NCBI GenBank assembly: GCA_003427395.1
Contig: BFEA01000615.1
Coordinates: 524,676 to 584,170 of the forward strand
Direction of reading: 5' to 3'
DNA: 59,495 nt
From: Chara braunii
Taxonomy: Eukaryota; Streptophyta; Charophyceae; Charales; Characeae
Below are positions 46,051-57,612 of this stretch, in pieces; within the stretch, counting starts at the first letter, position 1, and the number at the start of each line of letters is the position of its first letter. The translations under genes were made by a program, and so were the position numbers. The notes below the pieces were generated by a model. The model searched no databases, had not been told where the DNA came from, and saw only the letters and a list, made by a program, of their open reading frames with translations.

Positions 46051-48122
46051 TATTAACGAAATTACATTATTGCAATTATCGATCTCAAACGCGGAATGTT
46101 AGTAGGCACGGGTCATCAGCTCATACTGGTCACCTCCCTGCCCTTTTGTATACACTGCCATTAATTCAGCTGTCTAAGAGGTCCCGTGAAGAGTCGAGAT
46201 CACAATATTTTCAAGCAGTTTGTCACTGACGATGTTGTGTGAAGATCATTAAGACTAATCAATTGGAGGAAGAGAGGGGAGAGATCAGGAGGAATGAGGA
46301 GAAACAAAAGGGGGAGAAGCTAACAGACGAACAAAAGGAAGGTAGACAACTACTAACAGATGAGGACCGACACAAACTAAAACGAAAAGAAGCATAAGGA
46401 CGGGCAGTATGCACAGTCATGCAAGCAATCAGACACAAGACAGACAAGCACAGGCAGTGCGGGCAATGTCGCGTCAGCAGTCAGGATGAGTGGCATTATG
46501 CCACATCAAGAATATAGGTCAAACAACACCACATCAACATGTCTGGCGCACACTGTAGAACGAGCTGGCTTGTCACCACAGTCCCAGTCGTCGTTCGCAG
46601 TACTAGCACCGTCGAGCCAGCACTTCACCAGTGCAGTTAAGGTCAAGCCCGTGTTCAAGTAGCATAGCGAGACCAAATCAACTCGAGGCCAACCTTAAGT
46701 AGCGTCTATCAAGGCGGTATGGCCTTTTTTCACAATTCGTCCGGATTGACTCGCAGTCGAGGGCCCGGATGGTACAGTTGCAGACTTCTCCCTAGGACCT
46801 GATGCTATCTGGGTACCTCCGTACATACGAGTGGGTGTTGTTTTGTGTTTTTCTGTATGTGTATGTGTGTATACGTCATATCCACTGTACATTCAAAATA
46901 AGCATGACTTATCCGTATTGTTTCAACAGGAATTTTACTTAACCATTAGGGGATTGTACCCCGACGGACAGTCTGTCTGGGGTTCGTTTGACTGGTGGAT
47001 GGAAACTCACCACCTTGCCCGCAGGTGTGTACGTATGAGTGTGTTCGTAATAAAGTGAGAGAGTGGGGTATGAAAACAGACAAACCTGGCAAGCTAGGCA
47101 CAGACAGACAAGATCAACACAGGCAAAAACGGGCAAACAGAAGCAGACAGTCTGACAAACAGATCAGACAGACATGCGGCAAACAGACAGGCAGACAAAC
47201 ACAAAAAGACAAACGCACGCGCAGAAAGACGGGGGTAGAGAGAGGGAGACTTACCTGGCGGTAGCCTACAAGGGTTAACATCTTCTTATGTTTTTGGTCC
47301 TGCTGCTGACGTCAACTGGATGCATTATCATTCACGTAGACTGCTAATAACGGTTTGATTGTAGTCTGGGCGCTCAGCGCCAAGTAGAGGAAGGACGCTG
47401 AATACTTATGTAGGTGAGGGCGAGGGTATGCACTCATTGACATTCAGATGCGATACCTTGGCTTCGGCTAATGTGGTATCAATGCAGTTCCACCTTCCAG
47501 TAGGTATCAGACTTATTAGCTTTTGATGTGATTCTGCAATCCGGAATCTGTCAGTGCGCCATTATTATTATTATTATTATTATTACTACTATTATTATTT
47601 TTATTATTATTATTACTACTATTATTATTATTATTATTATTATTATTTTATTATTATTATTTTTATTATTGTTATTATTTCAGTATTTATGACCCTCAGT
47701 CAACCTCATGGCCACCCTAAGTGAAGGCGGGCCTGAATATTTATTAGAGGCCCTATTTGACATTTCCGTATGTGGGTATTTAGACTTCTGCAGCACATTA
47801 GTTGGCTGAGTGAATGTGCGGATCTCACTAGGCTGCGCCATACAGCAGGTCGAGGCCACGAAAGTTGTGCCTGGGCACCTACACACAAAAACAGGGTAGC
47901 AGGGCATAGACGGTCGTGGCCAGACTGCAGAGTACCAGGAGGTACAGCGGGTGATCGAATGATCTTCAAGGATAAAGCATTGTGTGGGATAATCAAGGTC
48001 TGATTGAGGGTGATGAGATACGTACCTAGTACATAAGAGAGAGGTCGCCTATAGTATGGACAGACATATGATCCGAAGTGATCCCGTTGAGTAAACCAGA
48101 TGTAGCGTAGGATAGTATGACA

Positions 48123-48321
48123 AAGTAGGCCGAGTACCGTCCGCCAGACGGGAGAGAACGACTTTGGATATTGTGTTGGTAAGGCCTACGGGTTTGGACA
48201 TTGGATCATTACTCCTTTGTATTGTTCTATTTGGATAGTTATTCAATGCATAGACATTCTATATTCATGCATGAATAAACGAGACATTTACTGAATTCGG
48301 TGTTTCGATCTCTATAAAATA
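48123..48321. other. ~199-bp segment present only in 3' LTR
   Basis: Begins after AGTATGACA and ends before TATACCTTACATTATTA; those two phrases are joined in the 5' LTR at about 21,883. The left part contains GTCCGCCAGACGGGAG, the right part is A/T-rich. Small insertion or a loss from the other copy; family not recognised. Confidence 0.7.
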
Positions 48322-48330
48322 TATACCTTA

Positions 48331-48393
<63 letters not shown>

Positions 48394-48855
48394 CATTATT
48401 ATTGTTATCTATTGATTATTAAGAAAGTTGGATCTTGGGTCAGAGAAGGAGAGGAAAGCAGGACAGTGTAGAGGGAAAATGATGTCATCACCGTGATGAT
48501 GGTGTCCACCTCCATTATCCTTTTTCCCTCTCCCTTGATCTGAGTTGCCCTTTCTTCTTTTCTTCGCATTTATCCAAGGTTATTGTTGATTATCATATTC
48601 ATGCACGTTATCTTGCGACTCGTTGGTTGATGACGGAAGAAGTAGGGGAAGATCAGATGTGAGGAGATGTAGGGTAATGGAGAGGAGAGCGACATTGTCG
48701 CCGGGCGATAAGTGTCTGCCTCCTCCATCCTTCTCCATGGTCTAATCCCCTCATTTCCTTCACAAAACTATCCAAAATAGTATGATATCTTTGAATGAAA
48801 AGCCTATTCTGTAAAATACAAATGTTCAGGCAGTCCGACAAAAGCAGGACGATTG

Positions 48856-51800
48856 TGGGAGCTCTGCCGGAGTTCAGGAGGAACTCTAGAGGCAGGGAAC
48901 CTTAAGGTACGCACGCTTCATTCTTTTTCCCATATACCCTTAAAAGTTACACCCTTCTATTGTCTGCTTGTATGATTGTACGATTTACTGTTTATGGCTT
49001 TCTTCAGGACTAAAGCACAAAAAGCAAAAGGGCTATATGATTGAAATCACAACGTGCCTGGTGTCAGAAAAGGAACCCAGGAAAGAACCGAGAAGGAACT
49101 TAGCCTACATGGTCTTGGGAAAACAAAGGCAGTATGATGGAGGCCTCCATTGGGGTCGTCAAACTGCCTGCATGGAATGACTAAAAGGGTACTCGCCGTG
49201 CGAACCACCTAACAATCCACCTAACTAGCTAACTTTTACATTGATGACAGGAAGATGCCGTGCATCTTCTCTCTTGACTCCCCAGCTAAATCCAAGACTA
49301 ATCCGGTACTCCCGTGGAGTACATGTCTTCATGTGATTAATCAAAGCAATGACTAGCCCGATACTCCCGTGGGGTACACGTTTTCAAGCAACTAACAAAA
49401 GCAGAGGTAATGGGAGGTTCCCATGGGGTTATTCTATCACTCATCCGACTAGACTTGGGATGGGAATTGAATACTCCCGGGTGAGTGCACGAACTCCTAA
49501 AGTCTAGGCCGATCTGTGCGACTTCCGTGTAAGTCAACAATATCTTCTACTCAATTTAATAAACGAATAAATGGATGATCAGGGCGACTAACCTAAAAGT
49601 GGTCTTGATCTCCTACACATTAAACTGGTATTAGGGTGGCTCCCGGGAGGGTTATCCTAATACTTTGTTTAATCAGGGGAACAGCTAACAAGGGAAGAAT
49701 GAGTTGATTATGCTTGAACAAGAAAAAGGGATACTCCCGGGTGAGTACCCTGCTACTTGTCTTGGTAGGACGAATGGATTGACAACGTTTGATACTAGTG
49801 GCCTAACTAAAGTTAACAAATTGGTATAACGATTGGTTAACTCAGACATTTGTAGCAGGAAGACGGCAACTTCCCTATTGACAAGCTCGTTACATAGACA
49901 ACCGTCATTTGATCCGGTACTTCCGTGAAGTACATTCCTTTAACTAACAAGAGCCAATTAATCCGGTACTTCCGTGAAGTACATGCATTAGTTTAACAAA
50001 ACTCATTTGGGCCGGTACTTCCGTTAAGTACATCCTTCAGTTTAACAAAAGTCATTTGGGTCGGTACTTCCGTGAAGTACATCCTTCAGTTTAACAAAAG
50101 TCATTTGAACTGGTACTTCCGTGAAGTACATCCTTCGTTTTAACAAACGTCATTTGAACCACATCCTTCAGCTTAACAGAAGTCATTTGATCCGGTACTT
50201 CCGTGAAGTACATTCCTTCAGTCTAACGAAAGCCGATTTGATCCGGTACTTCTGTGAAGTACACTCTTTGAAACTTAACAAAAGTCATTTGATCGATAAT
50301 TCTGTGAAGTACAATCCTACAATCGTTAACAACAACCGTTGACCTGGTACTCCCGCGGGGTTCTCCTCTCACTTGATTTGACTAGACTTAGGAAGGGAAT
50401 TAAGTACTCCCGGGTGAGTACACGATCTCCTAAGTCTAAGTCAATCTGGTAGGCTTTTGTGAAAGTTGATTGGTCCCCTACACATCGAACTGGTATTAGA
50501 TGGCTCCCGGGAGGGTTATCCNAGTACTTTGTTTGATCTGGNGATCAACTAACAAGAAAAGGATGAGTTGATTATGTTTGGACAAGTAAAAGGGATACTC
50601 CCGGGTGAGTAACCCTGCTGCTTGTTCTGGTATGACTAATGGATTGGCATTACTTGGATACTAATGACCTAGTTATTTAACGTTGGATCAGGTTACGAGG
50701 AGCTCCCGTGAAGTTCTCCTCTCACTTGATTTGACTAGACTTATGAAGGGAATTAAGTACTCTCGGGTGAGTACACGAACTCCTAAGTCCAGGTCAATCT
50801 GGTCGACTTCCGTGAAAGTCGGCATACCTCTTGCTCGTTCGCGACGAGTAGGCAAAGTACGGGGACAGTCAAGGCTATTCAACTTGGAGTTGTTTTGACG
50901 GATCTCCTACTCATCGAACTGGTAGTAGGGTAACTCCAGGGAGGGTTATCCTAATACTTGTTTGATTAAGAGGTTTACTAATGAAGAAATGATGATTGTG
51001 TTTGGATAGTCGAAGGATATTACCGGGTGAGTAACCCTACTATTTGTCTAGGTATGACTGACAGGCAGTATAAATAAGTACTAACATTTAATCTGAAAAC
51101 TTTCAAGCCGGATATAGGAGGCTCCCGTAAAGTCATCCTATAGCCTGCTTGGCTACATCCTAAACGTACCAAGTAAGGCACTTCGGCTTGTCTAAGTCCA
51201 CTGACTTAATCCTGGCTCGTCTGACTCGAAGTAAGTAGTAGGGTGACTCCCGTAGGGTCATCCTATTACACTTGTAAAAAATAGACTGAGTTCTGATCAA
51301 GGAGAAATAGGAGGTTTCCGGGAAAGTCACCTATTATCAACTTGAACTTTGTACTAACACCTGAATCTAGAATGTTCTCTGAAATGTAGGGTCAAGTGTT
51401 GAGACGGCTGAACATGGGTCTCCTAACCACCTGCTTGATTGATAAAAGGATACTCCCAGGTGAGTTATCTGATTGCTTGCACTAGATTGCCTGAACTACT
51501 TGGCTGCTTGGATTTTGAAGGGTGGTTGGGTGCTCCCGTGGGGCGACTCGACTACTCTTCTGACTAACGGAATGTTTGGAATTGATCAAGTAGTGGAAGA
51601 TTCCCGGGTGAATCAGGCTACTACTTACGCCTGTCAGGACAAGAAGAAGAGAGAAGAAAAAAGGGAGTGCTCTATCGGGAGCGACTCCAAAGGTCCCGTA
51701 AAGAAATGCAAGAGAAGACGAAACACCGCGGGTAGAAGGATTCAGAGAAAGAAGATACCCCGTGTAGCCGCAATTCATCGGAGAATCCGCCAATGGCTTG

Positions 51801-52018
51801 AGTTGATATTGGCTAGACTACCGCATAAAGCATCAAAGGATGTGCTTATCCGCAAGAGAGGGAATACAAGGACTGAGAGTAGGGGAAATGTGTATTTCCC
51901 TGAGACAACTTAGGACATAGGCAAGAAACTCCTTAAAATAAAAGGAGAAGGAGTGACAGACGACTCAGGGTAGACAGAAACTAGAGGTTAGACTTTGGGA
52001 TATTGATCCCAAAGCTTA
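48856..52018 (+). repeat. Foldback (hairpin) array, 3' LTR copy
   Basis: Same array as 22,389-25,570. Several stems are better here: GAAGATGC/GCATCTTC around CGT (near 49,251-49,269) is perfect, where the 5' copy has a mismatch. GTATTAGG/CCTAATAC (near 49,627-49,663) is perfect, where the 5' copy reads GTTTTAGG. Others are worse here, e.g. the hairpin near 49,858 has lost part of its arms. The CTCCCG apex is kept in most. Confidence 0.8.
49908..50337 (+). repeat. ~49-bp hairpin tandem repeat, 3' LTR copy
   Basis: Counterpart of 23,440-23,892 with core GGTACTTCCGTGAAGTACAT. One unit near 50,158 has lost its hairpin (GAACC runs directly into ACATCC), showing unit decay. Confidence 0.9.
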
Positions 52019-53082
52019 CAATCCAGATCTAAGGACTTGACCCTTAGATATCAATATGTGGGAAGTCGAGTGAGAATGTTGAATCCTTGTTGACCTGTGT
52101 GTGTGCAGGTTTTTGCTTTGGTCTACTGCAATTGAAGGAGAAGTCCTACATAAAGGACTCAATTTTCTGTTTTCACTCGATAACAGGTCGGTCGTTGTCG
52201 ATTCAACTTTTTCCACCTTGACTTGATACCTATATCTAAAGTCAAACCCTGTAGTCAGTAAAACTGTCACATGTGGTCGTTGCCTAAATGGTCCTGGTCA
52301 CTCTCAATGGTCCTTTGAATAAGTGTGAGGGGGCTGCGCTTGCATCTCATGAGAGATAGAGCTGTCATGCATGGTTTGGGGAGTGAGGGGCAATTTCAAT
52401 GGTTGGTGGTTGACGCCGTTAGTGCATGGCATGTGAACTGTCTTTGCATTATGTTGTGCAAGTATGTCTTGTGCATGGTTTGAATTGGACTGGGATTGGC
52501 ATCGTGAAGAGTTCTGGACACTCAGCACTTGTGAAAGTGGGAAGGGTTCCCAGTGGTAATACCTCGCTATTTCATAATCAAGTCTTATATATATCCTGAT
52601 AGTCAGTCATACATTGAGTGAAATAGTTTACCTTTGGTAGTAACAGGGTTTTGATACTCTAAATATAGTGGCCATAAAAAGATTATGTCTTTGGAACGGA
52701 AGCGGGAATAGACGGTCGTTTCAAAGTTCGACCTGAATATCTAACGGGTCAGTCTCAGGCGTCTTACCGCGCGTACCCCATTTTCATGCTACAGCGATCG
52801 AGCAAACGCCCTCGGCCGACCTAGCTCTGCTCAGGCATGTAAAAGCCTTCATACGTGGGTCGGTAGCTCAGCAGGGATACGGTTACCTAAGGGTGGTGAC
52901 AACCCCTCGGATAGAGATAAGTTGTACCTCGCGACGTCCCAACCTGTCGCAGGGCATCGTGAGAAGTATAGCACGCGCGCACGGTTGGAGTGGTGACCAG
53001 TTGTTCTTCGAAAATAAATCCTACGTGACACGACCGTGAGGTTCAGCGCACCCCAGCGGGGTGAGGACCATCGCTCGCGACA

Positions 53083-53794
53083 GCGCAAAATTGCTAAAGT
53101 TCACGAGTGAAAATTGTGGGACTGGACCCGCATGCACCTCCCGCTCGGTGCTCCCCTTAAAGATCCGCTCTGAACTCACCGGAATGCCACTTTTTCGATG
53201 GCGGGTTATTTATTGCAAAAGTCCACAAATTCTTGCGTGACAGCCTATTGATTTTTCGGTCACCAGAAGTGGCCTGACTGGAAACAATGCGACAATGCGC
53301 CCTGTATGACCAGCCCACGTGCACGTATTTCCGTCAAACATGCATTTACCTGTCTTTCACTTGTTATTTGTAATTGCTTTCCTTTTGAAAAAGAAATATC
53401 GAATCAATGACGAAATCATAAAAAAGAAGAACGCAAATACGAGCACCTTGGAGGTCCCCACAAAATATGTAAAACTATAGTTCGTAAGGAGTTGACCTGA
53501 TAGGGCACTTTCACCAAAAAATAGGAAAAGTACCTCGAAAGATGGGTCCGTCGCATTCAGCACGTGAAAGAAAATTTTACCCCCATATGACCGACGGAGC
53601 AGGGACTTTTGCAGAATGGACGGCAAAATGGACTGCATGCCAACAGTACCTGTGGATGGGCGAGGTCAATGGTACCTGCGAATTGACGTAGCAAGGACGG
53701 AAGGCCGACAAGGGAAAAAAAAAAATATTGAATCGTCTAGAACATGGGTAGGGGCTCCGGGACTTTTCCTAAATTATTCCTGAATTGTACCTAT
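53083..53794. other. Right flank of giant element
   Basis: The first ~60 bp continue the tandem-repeat unit broken at 14,146. The rest has no supported gene. T-rich and A-rich stretches occur at 53,370-53,420 and 53,716-53,728. Confidence 0.4.
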
Positions 53795-53892
53795 GCAGGA
53801 CCACTCCAGATAAAATAGGAAAAGGTCAAGCCGTTGATGATGCCACATCACTGGGATGAGAGTCATATAGAAGGGGCCGTAGGCCCACACAC
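53795..53892. repeat. 98-bp direct repeat, copy 1
   Basis: GCAGGACCACTCC, later CAAGCCGTTGATGATGCC and ending GGCCCACACACC. The second copy is 629 bp further on at 54,424-54,521 with a few substitutions. Position beside the recombinase end of the DIRS-type element suggests part of its terminal (split) direct repeats. Confidence 0.75.
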
Positions 53893-54423
53893 CGAGGGAA
53901 TCTTGACGGGTGGGCGCGACCGCTTCGCCAAAATCGGCGAGGGAAAACGAGCTCTCTTCCCAACAAGTGGTTGACTTATGTGTGCGATGTGACAGGTTTG
54001 CGTACACGATGAGCGCGGCAGCTAGCGGAAGAGCTACGGAGAGTACACCTCGCGAATCCTTGCAACCTGCAGCAACCGGTCCTCAACCGGTTACATATAC
54101 TTTATCCGGGCAGGGGAGTGGCAGCAGTCGGCCCAGCGAGGCCCTACTGCATCCAGGGTAAGTATCGCTCAACTCCCAGTCCCAACACAGATCTTGGAGA
54201 GAGCACAATCCTGCTGTAGATCTAGAAGGCCCAAAAGAAAAGAAAACTGTGAAAACTGAGACAACCAAAGACGCTGAAAAAGAACTGCGGGGAGTCCGTG
54301 ATCCAAGAGGGTGACCACCGAAAAGACAGTTGGGTCTGCTGAGGCCGTGGGTTGAAGTACTGGCCTCTCCTGAAACGACCAAACTGCACCCAACCAGAAA
54401 AGCGGGTATAGGACAACTCTTGT

Positions 54424-54521
54424 GCAGGACCACTCCGGATAAAATAGGAAAAGGTCAAGCCGCTGATGATGCCACATCACTGGGATGAGAGTCATGTACA
54501 AGGGGCTGCAGGCCCACACAC
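54424..54521. repeat. 98-bp direct repeat, copy 2
   Basis: Second copy of the repeat at 53,795-53,892 (GCAGGACCACTCC to GGCCCACACACC). It ends just before the recombinase frame begins at 54,558. Confidence 0.75.
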
Positions 54522-54557
54522 CTCCTAGACCACCCAAATCCCCCCATCGCCCCGCAA

Positions 54558-55592
54558 GTGACAACGAAATCTTGCAGGGAATGGTGGAACGAGCGAATGA
54601 GTGATGGAAGCTGGCGTCAAAAGCGAGCGACTCCGGAGATAGCGGGAAGGTACGAGGCAAGGCTAGAGTGGAGTAGCGCCCTGATTGAAGAGTTTGGTCC
54701 TGGACGGCGATGGCGTAGTGGCATGAAGAAGCTTCTCCTTGGTCTTAATGAGTGGCTTGAACGAAATGACATGGGTCGCGGCTTCATGGAATGCAGCGAC
54801 CTGAACATTTTTTCCTTCTTGGGTAGCCAGTGGCTGGTTGAGATTGAGAGTCGATGCCGAAGGGGAGCCCATGATATCCCCTGCCACCGTGGATGCTGTT
54901 GTAAATTGCTTGAGTACCAGTTATCGGTTGCTTGGCAGGGAGGATGATCCATGTCAAAGTGGACGAGTGAAGACGTTCCGAAGAGCTTACAGGGAGTATG
55001 CATTGTCCAGGGGATTGACTAAGGAATCTGCGTGACCATTGACTTAGGAGAAACTAAAAATAGTAGTAAGTTATATGCGTAACAAGATCAAAACTCTGAA
55101 GCGGATGCGCGAGGCAGAGGCATATCGGGATATGACGATGTTCCTCTTTCTTTGGGAGAGTTGGCAGAGGTGTGGGGAGGGGTTACGATTGCAATATAAG
55201 GAGATAGGCATTGGTAATTGCGTGGTGAGGCCTGGATATACAAAGACTGATCGGCAGGAAAGGCGGTTTCTGATTAGGTTGAAGGAGCCCAGAAGTGGTG
55301 CAGATACGTTCCTTGGGATGTTACGGTGTATGACGGTTTGGGGTTAGATATCCGGAGGGCGTATTTGTTTAGATCCGGGAGGGGGGAAGGTGCTTTAGGG
55401 AGCGCGGGCTTCAATAAGTGTTTGGAGAAGTGGTTTGGTGAGGCCGGGGTGTATGAAGGTGAGAGTGGTCACATCTTTCGGCTGGGGGGTGTTTAGGCGG
55501 GGATTGAGGAGGGGTGGAGCTTAGGAGAGATGATGAGGCAGGGTACATGGAACACTGTAGGGACGTTTATGCGATATGGTTACGGAATGAGG
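54558..55592 (+). pseudogene. Tyrosine recombinase of DIRS-type element
   Basis: Three frames in sequence: 54,558-54,850, then 54,838-55,347 (with TGA and TAG near 55,033-55,050), then a shifted frame to about 55,590. Box I Arg is seen in WQRCGEGLRL (Arg codon 55,168). HIFR supplies the H-x-x-R pair (55,470-55,481). Trp in QGTWNTV (55,548) and Tyr in FMRYGYG (55,575) complete the tetrad. The helical N-terminal part (SGRVKTFRRAYREYALSRGL) resembles a core-binding domain. It would recombine a circular DNA intermediate into the genome. Orientation is opposite to RT. Stops and frameshifts make it inactive. Confidence 0.8.
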
Positions 55593-57612
55593 TGAGGGTG
55601 GAAATGTCAGGCGGGGAATTTGGCGAGTGAGGAGCAGGTGAAAGGAACTGGGGGTCAGAGAGATGACTAGGTGGTGAAGAAGGAGGCAGTGAGTCCAAAT
55701 TTTGCAGGGTTTGGGATAGAATGGTGGACTCTGGGGCTAAGTACACATGATCGAGGGGATTGGGGAATGGTGAAAGAAGTGGAGATTTTGAGTTCGGCTT
55801 GTCGAGGGTACCAGGTTGTCCTTTGCGAAGATGGGTGGATAAGAAGATAAGGCGGGGCTTGCTTGGGCCAAGGAGATGATGTCGTGCATGATTGCTGTCG
55901 GGGGAAAGATCCATCTGTATGGTGAAGAAGGATGAGAGTTCCAGTCAATGGAGAGTGCGTCGATAAGGAGTGTTTGGTGAGACGTGGTGATAGTCGGATG
56001 CGAATAAGTCAATGGCAGGTGCACCGAGAGCCTTGAAGATGTTGATGCGTTCATGGTCTGTTAGTCCCCAATCAGAATTGTCCTCTGTTTTGGATATGGC
56101 ATCGGCTAATTGATTGAGATTTCTTGGAATCCAAATTGGATGAAGTTGGGCGTCGGCTAAAAGGAGAATGGTCATTAACTGCCTGAGCCAAGGGTTGAAG
56201 AAGGGAACAGAGGAAGAGAGATTGGTTATGAGGGCGATTGCAGCTTGACTATCAGAGTATAGTCTAATGGAGGAGGATGAGAGGAGGTGAGGGTATTTGG
56301 ATTGGATGAAAGAGAAGGTTCGGAGAATGGCGAATAGTTCTCGATGCGTTGATGAGGATGACACGAGATCTTGGGGAAGACATTCGTTGAAGGTGATGGG
56401 GCTTTTGTTTGTTGGTTCAATTAGACCTGCGATTTGAGAGGCGGATGCGTCTGTAAAAATTGAGAGGGTGGGGGTTCTTGAAGTCCAGAGTCTTCCGGGA
56501 AGGAGAGGAAGAAAATTGGTCCACCATTTGAGATCATCGATAAGAGCATCGAAAATTTGTAAAGGGGAATCCCAAATGGGGGGGGATATGGAGTCGTATA
56601 GCGAGGAGAGGAAGAGGGGGGTAGGAGAGAAGGCGCAGGAGAGGGAGGCAAGTTTTTCTGCGACCTTGGCTAGAGTTCTGCTGGAAGGGGATAAGGAATC
56701 TAGAGAGGAGATAAGGTGAAGTATTATTTCGGCCTTGTCACTAGGAACCTTGATTCTTTTATTGTGAGCATCTAGAATGAAACCCAGGAATTTAGTCTGC
56801 TGACAAGGAAGGAAAGAGCATTTAATGATGATGAGAAAGAACCCTAGGTTATGGAGGACGACAACATAGTTGAAAGATTGTCAGATAATGAGAGAGAGAT
56901 TTGTATAGGCAATGGCAGAGTCGTCGATGTAGGAGGAGATGAGAACATTTCTTGATCTTAATTCTGCCATTAACTCTTGCATTATGGTAGTGAAGACCCA
57001 ACAAGCAGTGGAGATGCCGAAGCAGAGTGTAGTGAATTGGTAAGAAATGCCATTCCAATTGAGAGCGAGAAAAGGACGATGAGAGGGAAAGACAAGAATG
57101 TGGTAGTAGCCATTCTTGATGTCGAAGGAGGAAAGGAAATCTTGCGCGGGTGAGCCAGCGAGGGGGGCAATAACATCAAAGATGGTTTCGTAGTGAAAGG
57201 GGGGAAAAGAGAGAAAAAGGTTAACAAATCTAACATCTAAAATAAAACGAGTCTTAGAGGAGTTTTCAATTGCGAACACAGGATTGATAACAATTGGGGA
57301 CGGTGAAGTTTCGATGACTCCTGATGCCAAAAGTTGAGATACAGAGGTGGTGATAAAGTCCGAGTGGTGTGGGAGGAGGTTGTGATTGGGGATGACTACT
57401 GGAAGTGGTTCATTCATAGAAAGGGCAGCTTTGAAGTGGGAAGAGGGAAGAACATTTTTCAACATTCGTCTAACTTCAATAATTTTTTTTGTGGGGACAT
57501 GCTTTGTACCAACGAAGTTGAGTTGAACACCACCTTTAATCCATTGGAGAACCGGGTGAGAGAAGCGGCGGGAAGAAGAATTAAGAAGACGCGCCCAATT
57601 AAAAAAGGATCA
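55567..57612 (-). pseudogene. RT-RNase H of DIRS-type element
   Basis: A single minus-strand frame from 57,465 to 55,567 with stops only at 56,881-56,883 (TGA) and 55,945-55,947. RT motifs: KTRFILDVRFVNLFL, FDIKNGYYHILV, FLALNWNGISYQF, and YIDD at 56,920-56,931. RNase H motifs: IFTDASASQIAG, STHRELFAILRTF, LYSDSQAAIAL and LADAISKTEDNSDW. These match the DIRS type more than gypsy. IDLFASDYHHV follows RNase H, where DIRS elements usually continue toward a methyltransferase-like domain; that domain is not clearly readable. The N-terminal end is frameshifted near 57,465-57,612. Confidence 0.88.

Larger units (their letters stand above)
41800..48040 (-). other. Antisense exon-like series within 3' LTR
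   Basis: Same series as at 15,640-21,800. Donor-like sites are kept at about 42,893, 44,350, 44,711, 45,170, 45,845 and 47,250. The first site is changed to ACTAACCTGG (about 41,815) and the last to CGTACCTAG (48,021). The GDSFD-type paralogous segments recur at about 42,200-42,290, 43,850-43,915 and 44,545-44,640. Sequence differences from the 5' copy are scattered over coding and non-coding positions alike, so no recent selection is obvious. Confidence 0.4.
14147..53082 (+). mobile_element. Giant Ty3/gypsy LTR retrotransposon (~38.9 kb)
   Basis: Two long direct repeats flank a 13.67-kb internal region. Each repeat opens TGT(C/T)GGAGCTGATACCC and closes CGCGACA or GCGACA, the usual TG...CA ends. 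GCGC precedes the first copy (14,143-14,146) and follows the second (53,083-53,086), consistent with a 4-bp target-site duplication (5 bp, AGCGC, if the terminal A is counted). A tRNA-Asp-type PBS sits 2 bp after the first repeat. Coding order is membrane protein, duplicated pre-gag ORF, gag, protease, RT-RNase H, integrase, second gag. The genes carry many stops and RT lacks part of its fingers. LTRs of about 12.5 kb exceed any I recall for Ty3/gypsy. LTR difference was about 3-4% in one 175-bp sample, so the insertion is not very recent. Confidence 0.9.
40308..53082 (+). repeat. 3' LTR of giant element (~12.8 kb)
   Basis: Starts TGTTGGAGCTGATACCC and ends CTCGCGACA, followed by GCGC. Collinear with 14,147-26,635. 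The offset grows from 26,161 at the start to about 26,447 at the end because of indels. It includes two segments absent from the 5' LTR (44,091-44,330 and about 48,123-48,321) and lacks a short piece found at about 17,970-18,010. Ns occur at 41,263, 41,302, 41,388, a cluster at 41,603-41,694, and 50,522/50,542. Confidence 0.9.

Noticed and set aside
14147-53082. Plain segmental duplication flanking a retrotransposon
   Set aside because: The repeat ends coincide with TGT/ACA, the outer GCGC and the PBS, and the outer flanks join into one tandem-repeat unit. A chance duplication would not give all of these.
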